Of a stretch of 64,000 nt of DNA, positions 53,118 to 64,000 are shown piece after piece; position 1 is the stretch's first letter, and the number at the start of each line of letters is the position of its first letter. Location of the stretch: the NCBI GenBank assembly GCA_039881145.1, contig JAYKKI010000095.1, forward strand, positions 2,744,001-2,808,000, in the 5' to 3' direction. The notes beneath the pieces were generated by a model. The model did no database searches, was not told the origin of the DNA, and saw only the letters and a list, made by a program, of their open reading frames with translations. Origin of the DNA: Druceiella hillmani (lineage: Eukaryota; Arthropoda; Insecta; Lepidoptera; Hepialidae). The position numbers were made by a program, and so were the translations under genes.

Positions 53118-56100
53118 TTAATTTGGGTTCACGTTGACGTAAACATTTGCCTTTGCCCTGTCAGTAGCGGTACGAGCTGCCTCTTTGACTCCTTTTAGAG
53201 CAGTGGTCACTGTGCTACTTGGAGAGGCGTGTGGGGGGACGTGGTTTGGGTACATGTTGCTAAGAACATGATTGAAACCGTTAACCTGAAATAAATTAAA
53301 CTTGAGATGTATTTTTGGATATGGCAAATATTCTTTATGAATATAAATAGAAAACATTCTTTATAAATATATAATTACACTAATTTGCCTAATCTATGAA
53401 ATTATACCAAACACAATATACACATTTTTCAAAATGCTATATTTGAATATATTCATTGTATTCATTTCTGTGACCTAGAATAAGCTCAGTTGTTTTTTAC
53501 ACATTGCAACTTTTAATTTAATATGAAACCAGTCTTGAATATATTTGGTGTTAATTTTGTAGAAATTCATTATAATTTAATTTTTCACAAGTAAATGAAA
53601 GTACGTGAAATAGTATAATTTCCACTTTATTTACATTCTTTACCACAACCTGTTTCATTGTATGACAACATCTTCAGGTGGACTATTTGTTAAGATTTTT
53701 ACAATTGATCGATCTTTACAAATTGCCCACCTGAAGATGTTGTCATACAATGAAAACCTAAGTTGTGATAAAGAAGTTAAATAAAGTAGAAATAATACTA
53801 CATGAAGTAGTTTCATTTAGTTGTAAAAAATTTAATTAAATTGAAACCTTGAATATATTTGGCATTAATTTTGTAGAAATTTATTATTCACAATTAAATG
53901 AAACTACATGATGCAGTATTATTTCTACTTTCTACAAGTTCTTTACTATGACCTAGGTTTCGTTGTATTACAACCTCTTCAGGTGGGCTATTAGCAAAGA
54001 TAGGTCGAGAAGATCTTTGCTAATAGCCCAACTGAAGATGTTGTAATACAACGAAACCTAGGTCGTGGTGAAAAACTTACACAAAGTAGAAATAATACTA
54101 CATTACGTGGTTTCATTTAATTGTAAATTGAAGCCATTCTAAGTGTCACATTCAAATATTATGTATTGTTGATGGTAAAGAGTTTAAAAAAATAAGTGAT
54201 TTAAAAAATTTTTTAAAGGACCATAAGTAACAATACCATTTGTGTAAGTCATTATTTAGAGGACGAAGACACACCTTTAACAACTAGCATACATAATACG
54301 GCCTGCCTACAATTATACTACAGTTATGTGGTTACAACAGAGTAATGGAATGCAAGGACTGTCAATGCATGTGACACTTTACATAGAATTAGTAAAAAAT
54401 GATTACTAACAGATGAAATTTTATAGAGAAAATATATATTATTAGTTCTCAGTTGTATTATTTATTGTAATAAGTGAATTGTATGTAAAGTAGTATCATA
54501 CCGAATGCTAATGATAATTGGGATCCATAAAAAGATGGTAATCGATACCTATAATAGTTTCCCGACAACAATGAAGAGATCGACTATCTATCTACATTAT
54601 TTCCCAAGACTCTAGTAAAATGGTGGATTGCAATATTGTTGTGTGGAATGTTAAATATATGAATAAATTGTTAGATACAATACTTAAAAATTATGATGGA
54701 AGTTTTATGTTCAAAATATAGGAAATGAAAACAGTACTTTTTACTTTATTGGTTTTACGTTGATGTGTTTGCACATGTCCTAATTACCAATTATGCAAAA
54801 TGAAGCCCTTAATCACAACTGTGCAAATGCTGTTCTAAGTATTTGGTGGAATGTATGGAGAAGTATGCTTTCGTTAGTGTGATGGGAAAATCTGAAGATT
54901 TATGATAGAGGTATAAATGTCTGTGCAAAAGTTACGATGTTGAGAAAGATAGTTATTGTAGGATGAAAGTGAAATTAACAAAAAAAACTTTAGCAAATAA
55001 TGGATGGGTTGGAGTAAAAAGAGGAAATTGTTGGAAGTATTTTGGAAACTTTTTAGGGCAAGTACCACTTTCTGCCACAAGAACATCATATTGTAACAGT
55101 AAACTGATGATTACCAGAAATGTATTCGTATTCTATGGGGTCGAATTATATTTTGAGGATAACGTAAACAACAGATATAATTATTTCACTTAAAATAAAA
55201 TATGAAAAGTTGTAGGATAAAATAATTTGTATTACATAGTCATGACTGGGTAAAAATTGGAAAATTTGGGAGTAATTAAGGAGGAAATTGAGAGGGTGTT
55301 GAGAATAGTGTAAAAAAGTGCGAAAGAATCTTGCAGTTGCCTGAAAAAGGAAAGTGTATCTCCTCACACTTCACATAAGTGGAATGAAAACATAAGAGGC
55401 TTGACAGACTTGAAGACAAAATAAAATAAGTAAAATAGAATTAAATTAAAAATGTTCCCAAAATATAAATTGTATAAAGAAAAAGCATAAAACAGTTAAA
55501 ACAAATGAAAAGAGCAAGTTAAGAATTGATTGTGTCTCAAAATATCAATCAGGTAACCAAAAAGATTAAAGCTGTCTTGTTTAAACGAAATTTTAGGTAT
55601 ATAAAAATTTTCAGAAATAATTTTGTTGATTAAAATAATTATCTTCATCATCTATGACCATTTGCCATTGTGATATAAATATAATTTTTGTATAAGGACA
55701 TATATACAAAAATTTCCACTTCAATCTCATTTTTATTATGACTTGTGTAGTTTGCATTTAATTGATTGGCTTTAAATAATTTTGATTGACTAACTTAAAA
55801 AAAAAGTGAGAATCACTTTGCAAACTCTCAGGAGAAAATGGTGATACCCCCAAATAAAATTGTCCAATGCACAAATTTTTCCCACATGTCTTTTGTATTT
55901 ATGTTTATGTTTAATTATCATTTATTATTTTTTATGGCAATATAGGGATGTCAGAAATGCCAAAAAGTATCGATAAATATTGTATCGATATATTTTAATA
56001 GTATCAATATCATATATAAGTATCAATATCATTCTCGATATATCGAAAAGAAAATATCGATATATTGGTACGACTTTAAAGATAATATTAGCATTCTAAA

Positions 56101-59100
56101 AATATAGTGTATTTTGTCTAGTTTACCTCAATACAATCTCAGATTACTAAATAAATACCAATCAATGAACATTTCTCCTAATAAATCAAGTAATATAAAA
56201 TCTAAAATCAAAAACAACCAACTACTATCAAACCAGAACTTTATTGGATTCTCTTTTCTGGGTAGGTATTATGGGTTGTCCAAGATATTGTTTTAGTTCG
56301 CTAGGCATACACCACTTCTGGTTGAGCTTGAAATTGATTTGTTGCTAGCTGCGGACAACAGAGTTTAGTGTCGCCATAGGAAAAAATATCGATATTGATA
56401 CATTTCCGATACTTGATATTTTATATCGATATATAGAAATATTAAATATCGCCATAAAATATCGATATAAAGAATAAAAAATATCGATATATCGATATTT
56501 TTTCTACAAGCCTATGGCAATAACAAAAACTGCATTTTATAAAGACTTTTCCTTTATAAGCCTTTTTCTTATGGAAATGGAGATTTTTTGTCTTCTCCAT
56601 TATTTTTTACGCCCATACCTAATAGTGTTTCAACTATTTTGTAACAACAGGTCATCTCTATCTTCATAAAAAAACTGCATTGCAATAAAATATGTACCTT
56701 CAGAGTTATACATTATTTTATCAAGGTGCAAGCGCCGATCTTATATAAAAGTGGCCTGCTTGCTCAACAGGTTAAAAACTTCTGAGACAATATAAAGACA
56801 TTCTGGAAATGTTTTAAAGAATTTTGAAATTTGTGTATGTTTATTGGCTTCAATTGCTGCATTGAAAGAAATTGACAGAGTAAGAATAAGATTGAAGATG
56901 GTAGAGGGTAGTTATTGTATCAAAAGACTGCTGTCTATAATAGCATTCTTGTATAAGTATAACGTGCCCAAAGACTACAAAAACGTTGGAGCTAAAGTTT
57001 ATGTAAAATATCTTAGCAAAGTTTATGTAAAATATCACAGCGAGCAATTAGTAAGTAATTTGTCAAATTGTAATTATACAATAAAAAAAAGGCATATTAA
57101 CGTGGTTTCATCATGTTAAACATATAGCTACATAAGTTCTACAAAAAAGATATAAGCATTTACCATTTAGGAAAATATTTAGGAATGAGGAAAGCAGAGA
57201 CATCACATTCCTTCACACTGACATATTTGCTTTGACTGTATACAGCATGGACAGACAGAATATCAATACGCATTTAGTTTTACCAATTTAGATTATGTTC
57301 AAACATTATTTTACAAACATCTTCACCTAAAGTGTTTTTAAATTATTTCAATTATTCAATTTCAAATGTCAAAAGCCAAGATTAAATTTGAATAATTTAC
57401 GATAAAGCCAGGAAAGGCATAATAAGTAGATAATTATGACCACCACTGTTAATTAATGTTTGATAATAATGGCAGTGGTCTAAAGAGTTTTAACACTGAA
57501 TAATCCAAGTCAGCGTTATATTTTTAGCTCACATAAGAGTCTGTTTCGTTAGTTTAACTTTACGAGTATGTACATGATTAGGAACCTTATCTGATAAAAT
57601 AACAGATAGTAAAAAGAAAACATGAAATGTTTCACTTCAAATATGTGATAAATTTGTGCTATCTGGAATTTATCAACACGCTAAATATTATCAATAGTTG
57701 GTAATAAATATTCGGGGGCCAACTGGACACACCTATTAACTTGATGTAATAAATTATATGGTCACATGTATTTTAAATAACATCACAAAATAACAGTATA
57801 TTAAGAATAGGAGACAGAGAGTTAAAGAAAGTGTGTATATAAGAGATAGTTGTAATAAAGATAAGGCAATCATTTGTCTTTTGAGGATCACTTTTAGATC
57901 GCTAAAGCGTATGTGTAGTCTATTAATAAACTATCGTTGACATCCCACAAAAATATTTAAAGTCCTAAAAATATGTATATTAAATGGAAACAACAAATTT
58001 TTAAACACATAGAAGAAAACCCACCATTTGATTTGCATTTTTACGGAACCTATCGACACCAAATGCTCGTATAGCTCGTGAGAATCCAAACACCTGCGAG
58101 TCGATCCATGCTGAACGCAGAGCAATTGTCTGACCGATGCTGCTAGCCCGATATTCCACCCGCTCAACTACACTCTGTCAAATTTTAAAATATAGTTAGT
58201 TTTGAAATAAAAGAATAGATAAAAGTATTGTTGAACATTAATGAATAGTTCACAGAAAATTATTTAAACATATTTAAAATACCTCATATTTTTGATATTT
58301 TATACCATATTAAAAATAAGGTTTACCTTATGTACGGGTATTAAAAAGAAAGCATGACATGAAAAGGGGTTTTATTTTAATCTAAATATTATAATTGTGT
58401 CCATGTGGTTTTGAATCACATACAGCTTCTATTGAAAAATAAATACATATACAAAAGGCTTCAAGGACATTCTGATGTAAGTAATGTAAACTTATCTTTT
58501 AAAAGCAAAGTAAATTCTTTTAAAAGATTTTTGAACATATAGAAAAAATTTAATATTCTTACCATTACTTTTGTGAATCCTAAGTTTCGAGTATACGTTA
58601 TGAGAACTTTCTTTTTAGGGTCTACCACACTTTCTTCTACTATTTTCACACTTTTTGCTTGGAAGAATCTGAAAATAATGTTAAACATGTTTTGACAACC
58701 AGAAGATTAGAAAAACAAAACCATTTCTAGATTCCAATACGTAAAAGCAAATTATTCATTTGTAAGACATCAGTAGTTTATTACACTAGAATATTTCCGA
58801 TTAAATATACTAATTGCTTGAATATTTAACAAGTTAGTGAGCCTGTATATAATAAGATTATTTGCACATACAAATTTATTGTATTGTAACTAAATTGTAA
58901 TCACACAGCTATCTTAATTCAATTTTGCTTTTGTGTGTTTTATTGAAATCGAAACTTAGTTTTAATAAACGTGGTGTTAATATATTGTTATTTAATTAGT
59001 AACAACAAACTTAATTTAATCACCTTTCACCCCACTTTGGGACTCTGTTTGTTTTTGTGAGAAGTCTTTTGGAATACAAGCATCCATCTTTTACTTCTCT

Positions 59101-61262
59101 ACTAATGGTGTCTTCGGATAAAACATGCGTGCTGAAAAATAGAAATGTTTATAATGAGATTGCTCAATAGATAATTTTGAGTGATAATTGACAAAAAACC
59201 ATAGGAGTGTGTCTTGTAATTAATATGTAACTTGACCTTCAGGCATAGGCGGATTTAGGGTGGGGGGCACGGGGTCACGTGCCCCTCCCCAGAAGTCCCA
59301 GAATAATCTATTTATTTTGTTTAGTTCTCGCAAGTTACAAAACAATATACGTAAACATTCCATACAAATATTTTTTTTAACGATGAAAAGCGCGTTTGCG
59401 TGAGCCAAATTATAGAATAAATAATAACAGTACTAGTACCCATAGCTACTACGTATGTAGTCTACAGTTTTGAGTGGCACGCGTGTCTGCGAGCGAGCGA
59501 TCGGCAAGAGTTTTTTCCTGCTAATTTACTTCAACTGACACTCATTGAGAACTTGGTTGTGCCCCCCCCCCAAAAATTCTGTATCCACCCTTGCCTTCAG
59601 GTATATTCAAATTCGTTTCAATATTTATTTGTTTGTATAGATTTCAATGTATACGTATTTATTATTTTTCATAACAAAAATTACAAAATAGTAATACTAA
59701 TAAGGCTGTCATTTATACACATTTTTAATAGCAGATAGTTATCAGGATGTGAGAATTTTAATAAAATACAAAAATGCCTACACGGACGAATAGTTAAAGT
59801 ACATGACCATTGACTAACCAATGTTCTTTTAGTACATTTTTCTACCAGTAACAGGTTTCATTTATCTCTACTCAGTCATTAACGATAATGGTATGACAAA
59901 CTATAATGGTATTGGATTTGATGTTTGTTAAATATCAAATCCATTATCATTATAGTTATGCCATATAATTTACTTGTGTATTTTAATTATATTTATACTT
60001 AAATGATTAGCTACTTAATTCTTAGTATATTCAGAAACTGTGGTATTTAATTTATCAATAATAGAATATTACAATGGGATAAATCTGGTCAATATGACGT
60101 TTTCTTTCATTTGTAATCATATTGTAATATAATGGAAATTATGACGGTAAAATCTTTCTGTGGTTTAGACATTTTTAAATTCGGTATCTAAAACATTTAT
60201 ATCATTGTCGGTTAAAAGTAGCTAAAGTTGTATGATGAGGGAATGACAACTTTGTCTGGTCTCTACACCGGCGAATATTGACATAATCTCATTTAGTCAT
60301 CGTCATATTTTCATTCTAATAATATTTCTGTCGACACGTTGAATGCTAACTTTTAATCTGAAAAATCAATTTCAATATAGACAATGCAACTAGACACGAT
60401 GAATGCTAAATTTGAATTTGCAAACTCACAGTGTTGAAAATTTATTTTTCTATATCTATATTGTGGTAGTTTATATTTATGAAGAGGGTATCCATACAGA
60501 ATACTGACAGCCTTTTGGGGCTGTGAATTTTTGACATGATATTGTGCTGTCTTCAATGTATTAAATGACATTCGATAATACAGTATTTGTATCATTAAAA
60601 AATCATTAACTTTTTCACTAATTACTATATATATTAATTATATATATATATATATATTAACTATTATAAATTGACTGTAGTATTAATAGATTTGAGAGGT
60701 CTTTTACTAATTCAAATTATTTTGATGTTAATTAACACGTATTGTTATATAAAGCCAGGAAATTCGGATGCAAAAAACACTAAAATCTAAGTATTTTTTT
60801 TTAAAATTGAAGTGGAATTTATTTCAGCGTAATTATTATTGCAGCCCAGGTGACTAAAAACATGAAGTTTATTATGGAATGCTTGAACATCATCTAAAGA
60901 ACACTTTCTACAAACATTCAATAAATAGAAAAACAATACGTATTGTCAGTAAGATCCTGTCCATGACTAAGTTTTTAAGGTCATTTGTGAAAGTTCTTCC
61001 ATATAACTTGATAATTCCTTAGGACATAGTAAAGTAGGCGGGTCTTTTGTTTTATATATTATCACTCTTATAAATAAATAAATATACAAGGTATAAATTA
61101 AAAATTATATTAAAAATGATATTTAAAAAATTATTGAATAAAAGTAATCTATACCAAAGTTTATACATACCTTTGAGGATTTGGATATCTCTTCCAATAT
61201 CCACAAGCTACTTGATCCCAAGAAAAATTAAATATTGTAGAATTCTCAAAATACCGCGCCAT
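53118..61262 (-). CDS. prel: PRELI/MSF1-domain mitochondrial lipid-transfer protein (preli-like)
   Basis: Five minus-strand exons join in frame: 61262-61171, 59131-59024, 58668-58563, 58174-58025, 53285-53118. All introns are GT..AG, giving 207 residues from ATG (61262) to TAA (53118-53120). The product starts [20 protein letters not shown] and continues [85 protein letters not shown] and [10 protein letters not shown]. This is the PRELI/MSF1 order. PRELI-type proteins with a TRIAP1/Mdm35 partner carry phosphatidic acid across the mitochondrial intermembrane space for cardiolipin synthesis. The tail ([18 protein letters not shown]) is LEA-like, as in vertebrate PRELID1, and favours the PRELI branch over slowmo. 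Length is near the usual 210-240. Introns hold MITEs, and intron 4 is 4.7 kb. Confidence 0.95.
53534..53847. mobile_element. foldback element, copy B
   Basis: A palindrome of about 310 bp in intron 4 of the PRELI gene. The centre is TGACAACATCTTCAGGTGG ... CCACCTGAAGATGTTGTCA. The arms extend outward through CATTGTATGA, a TAGAAATAATAC-type block and an AAATGAAA-type block. No coding capacity. Confidence 0.85.
53848..54131. mobile_element. foldback element, copy C (most intact)
   Basis: Arms of about 120 bp: AATTAAATGAAACTACATGA at the left and, inverted, ACGTGGTTTCATTTAATTGT at the right. The centre is CTATTAGCAAAGA ... TCTTTGCTAATAG. The copy abuts copy B, and both start CTTGAATATATTTGG. 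Arms are roughly 90% complementary, so the transcript could form a long hairpin. It lies in PRELI intron 4. Confidence 0.88.
54132..55942. other. PRELI intron 4 sequence, no further feature
   Basis: AT-rich intronic DNA. Overlapping short frames at 54874-55089, 54963-55193 and 55146-55367 on both strands have no motifs. Confidence 0.45.
55943..56514. mobile_element. hAT-type MITE dense in ATCGAT motifs (8-bp TSD)
   Basis: The 8-bp target duplication TGGCAATA (55935-55942 and 56515-56522) flanks a 572-bp element. Its ends are TAGGGATGTCAGAAAT and, in reverse complement, TAGGCTTGTAGAAAAAAT. Both subterminal regions are packed with ATCGATA palindromes; the middle (56090-56300) is ordinary AT-rich DNA with a short non-transposase frame. 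The 8-bp duplication and TAGG ends point to hAT. It lies in PRELI intron 4. Confidence 0.85.
56515..58024. other. PRELI intron 4 sequence, no further feature
   Basis: The 91-residue plus-strand frame at 56844-57119 has no recognised motif. Its [14 protein letters not shown] segment comes from a short direct repeat (AAAGTTTATGTAAAATATC, twice near 56995-57035). Not supported as a gene. Confidence 0.45.
59244..59593. mobile_element. 350-bp hAT-type MITE (8-bp TSD)
   Basis: The 8-bp target duplication CCTTCAGG (59236-59243 and 59594-59601) flanks ends CATAGGCGGATTTAGGGTGG and, in reverse complement, CAAGGGTGGATACAGAATTT. Both are followed by G-runs and GGGGCAC. The 8-bp duplication and CA..GG-rich ends suggest hAT. 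It lies in PRELI intron 1 and explains the local GC peak. The frames at 59220-59408 and 59553-59738 are artefacts. Confidence 0.88.
59889..59965. repeat. inverted repeat, about 33-bp arms
   Basis: GGTATGACAAACTATAATGG plus TATTGGATTTGAT (59890-59922) pairs with ATCAAATCCATTATCATTAT plus AGTTATGCC (59933-59961) with a few mismatches across an 11-nt loop. PRELI intron 1. Confidence 0.8.
60624..60658. repeat. AT/TA microsatellite
   Basis: ACTATATATATTAA followed by nine TA dinucleotides, in PRELI intron 1. Confidence 0.9.
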
Positions 61263-64000
61263 TTTACTATATTTTAGTCTTATTTATTGGAATGATATTT
61301 GCATTTTTTTTACATAATTTTGACGCAAGAAGATTCGATTAATGTATAGTAAATTTATCTGATTATCTGTAATAACACACTCATTAGTCTATGATATAAT
61401 TAGTAAATATGAACATACAAGTCACAAAAAATAGCTTCAAAAATTTATATAATAAATGTTAATTGTAAATATAAGATAACATTTTATGTAACAAATTTAA
61501 TTTCAATGAATGTTATAAATGCGAAAACTGATGATTTAAGGAGAAAACCAGAAGATTTATTCGGCTGTCGGTAAAATAAGTTAGTACTTAGCGAAACATG
61601 AACCACTGACCTTTGTTACAGCATTTTGAATGAAGATATATGAAAGTTAAGCGGCTGTAATCTAAAAAGATATTATACACGCTTATTTAAATGCAACCGG
61701 TGCGGGAGCGCTAAAATAATTTATACGATAATTAGCATGATTTTTGTTAAAACCATGTCATATTACCGTAAATGACAACGATATAAAGAAGTCATATGTC
61801 GAAATAAATCATAAATATCATTTGGACATTTGAGCCACAGAGCATAAACGATAGAGTTACACACCTAGGGTTGCTACTTTTTTTTGTAAATTAAACGGTG
61901 CACAGAATAAAATAAGTACTGATTTACTAAAAATAACAATATTACTGATCATAATAAAATGTGTTATTAAACAGAAAATGTATTATCATAATATAGTTTC
62001 ACTCTTTTATAATCTTTCGATTAAAAGTATCTACGTTATTAATAACGATCAGAAATGACATTTCTTTAACTAATAATGCCTTTCATTTCATTATTTTTTA
62101 AAGCACGACCAACTTGACATAATGAACATAATGAAGAATGAAATAAATTAATTGAAGTATGTAAATAAAGTATTTTATTATACTTTATTTACATACTTCA
62201 ATTAATTTCTTTATTACATTTATAAAATTTCAAGTACGTTTATCTAAAGTTACATACAACAATTAATTTCAATAGTACAGGTGGAAACCCTAGCTACACT
62301 GCTTATGTCATTCCAAACAATATAAACATGGGTCTATAGGCGACGATAGATTTATTTGGCGAACGCTTGGCTTGGAAACTACCTAACGTATGACAAAATT
62401 GACACACATGTTTATACAGCTGACACTATGTAGATATCCATGCCTGACACTAAGTATTAAAGATTTTGCTACAGTTTTCGATGGTTTGAACAAATTTGTT
62501 CATAATTTCGCTATCGCACATCTACAAAGCAATGCAAAATAGTATTAGATCTCTTCACGAAAGGGAATAATAGTTTAAATATTTTAAAAAGATACGCAGT
62601 TAACCTTACTTAGTAAACAAAACAATAGCACTTAGATTATATAAGTACAATCAGTACAATAATATTGTAAGCTTCAATTACATACATACGCCAATTACGC
62701 AACACGCCGCTAAAATAGATCTGTTCCTTTTCGTCTAAGTAAAAAGTTAACTGCCAATTTCTAGTTGGTTTTCTGGTTTTTATATCGCCAATTACTTATT
62801 CATTATAGGTTCATTACTAGACGAGACGGAACGCTATAAAAGTTTAAAGATAGGTTTATTAGATACTACGAAATAAAAAAATGAATGTAAATAAAAGCAT
62901 CTTCCTATAAACAGTATGTTAATAAGCTTTTTTTATTGTTGCCATTATAATAAAAGGTCAATTGATAACAAAATATATAATAAGAAGAATTTAACTGTTA
63001 TTTACAATGAACATAAAGTACATTGTTGCTGTAATTTACTTACATTTTAGATCAAAAACAAAACATATTTAACATTATAGTTATTTTAATTGGATAATTA
63101 TTGACACAATTGACTTTAAAATCTTTGTTAAAAATTAAGTATATGTAGATAATATCATCTCCATTTTGCAAGATTATCTTTTTTCAATTGAGTGATGTAT
63201 TTTTAGACACCACTAACTCCCCACCAGATTAGCTACAAGAGTTAAAACTTTACACTAGTTAACTATGCACACATATAGTAAATTTGGAGGTTCTCTCAAA
63301 AGTAATGCCATTATTAAGTTAAAATAACTACATGTCTCGAAATAATGCTCCCACAGTTGAGAAATGTGGTTGAAAATCTTAAAGTAGCGATTTATGGACC
63401 TAACTAAACTGTGGAGTTGTTTGTATAAGAACATACCTAGGTCGGAGTTAACAGAATTTCTTTGTAATTAAATTAATATATTTGATATTTAAAATAAATC
63501 AATGACAAAATCTTCTGTTTTCATTTTAAAACTTTTAAATAAGGATTAATAAAGTAATAGAACTCGTAACTTTACAGGAAACCGAAAAGCGATCTAACTT
63601 ACACTGATTATTTAAGAAAATTAAATTATTTTCAATGAAAATTCATATTTTCTTCAATTCATTGAACTTGAAAATTATTTTGCTGGTCAGCAATTTCGTT
63701 GATAAGACCCTAATATTACAATAAAATTCAAGATTACCTAAACTTTCCCAATTTTGTTCGTAGTGTTTTGTTAAAAAGTGCATGACATCTATAACTTTTT
63801 CTTTTGATAAATTATTTCTAATCAGTAGAAGTATTAGCTCCATTTACTTCAATTCTTATCAATTTACTTTAATTTTATAATGGTATCTTCTTGTATATGT
63901 ATGCTTTTTTGACCAACAGTCAGAAAAATCTTTTCACAGGAATAAATAGGAAATTCCAACTTCCTGGAAGTTTATGATTATCGGGGAATTTTTTTTGAAA
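61263..64000. other. upstream region of the PRELI gene, no recognised gene
   Basis: The promoter of the PRELI gene must lie just above 61262, but no TATA box or initiator could be fixed in this AT-rich DNA. The minus-strand frame at 63643-63843 was considered as an exon and not accepted. A perfect inverted repeat occurs at 62145-62208. Confidence 0.4.
62145..62208. repeat. perfect 28-bp inverted repeat
   Basis: AAATTAATTGAAGTATGTAA continuing ATAAAGTA (62145-62172) is followed by an 8-nt loop and its exact reverse complement (62181-62208). Another small foldback structure upstream of the PRELI gene. Confidence 0.92.

Noticed and set aside
56844..57119. 91-residue plus-strand ORF in PRELI intron 4
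   Set aside because: No recognisable family; part of it is a short internal DNA repeat, and it lies antisense within an intron.
63643..63843. Minus-strand frame MELILLLIRNNLSKEKVIDV..., with a GTAATC donor-like site after 63738
   Set aside because: Looked somewhat coding, with a plausible start context, but no partner exon or family was found, and a gene here would have to fit in the 2.4 kb upstream of the PRELI gene.

Overview
The window is AT-rich, intron-rich and transposon-rich nuclear DNA of an insect. Exons are separated by GT..AG introns of up to about 5 kb. The density of mariner, piggyBac, hAT, R1 and Gypsy remnants is typical of insect genomes, and there is no prokaryotic operon signal. 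A moth or butterfly is the best guess, for two reasons. A non-coding dispersed repeat that begins with a GGTTCCGTA-type block occurs several times, and it resembles one abundant in Lepidoptera. The main gene also has the same architecture as the multicystatin/cathepsin F precursor known from Manduca sexta. This assignment is inference; only 'insect' is firm.

Three host loci are visible. (1) 19256-31682 (+) is a 5'-incomplete cathepsin F-like cysteine protease preceded by at least eight cystatin domains. Domains 2-8 are separated by basic convertase-type sites (RKKR, REKR, RKRR), and most lie in one 3.9 kb exon made of exact 360-bp repeats. (2) 47727-49111 (+) is a 99-residue ORF of unknown function followed after 2 nt by an intronless METTL15/MraW-type mitochondrial 12S rRNA methyltransferase. 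This is a probable dicistronic transcript. (3) 53118-61262 (-) is a complete five-exon PRELI/MSF1-domain gene for mitochondrial phospholipid transfer.

Layout: 1-19 kb is gene-poor. It holds seven copies of the GGTTCCG repeat, a piggyBac-derived element, an R1-like fragment, three mariner remnants and a 47-bp minisatellite. 19-32 kb is the multicystatin-cathepsin gene; its introns carry a near-full-length DD41D mariner, older mariner pieces, a MITE and a LINE tail. 32-40 kb holds a decayed Tc1 element and a THAP-domain relic. 40-45 kb is a GC-richer nest: a Gypsy element on the minus strand whose gag is split by an R1-clade LINE. 46-47.5 kb is another LINE relic. 50-52.3 kb has a transposon-type pseudogene and a 502-bp piggyBac MITE. 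53-61 kb is the PRELI gene, whose introns hold two palindromic foldback elements and two hAT-type MITEs with 8-bp target duplications. No gene was recognised in 61.3-64 kb.

The most interesting system is the multicystatin-cathepsin polyprotein, one precursor that would release several cysteine-protease inhibitors and a cysteine protease. Its inhibitor repeats have expanded as two-unit (A-B) blocks of 720 bp.
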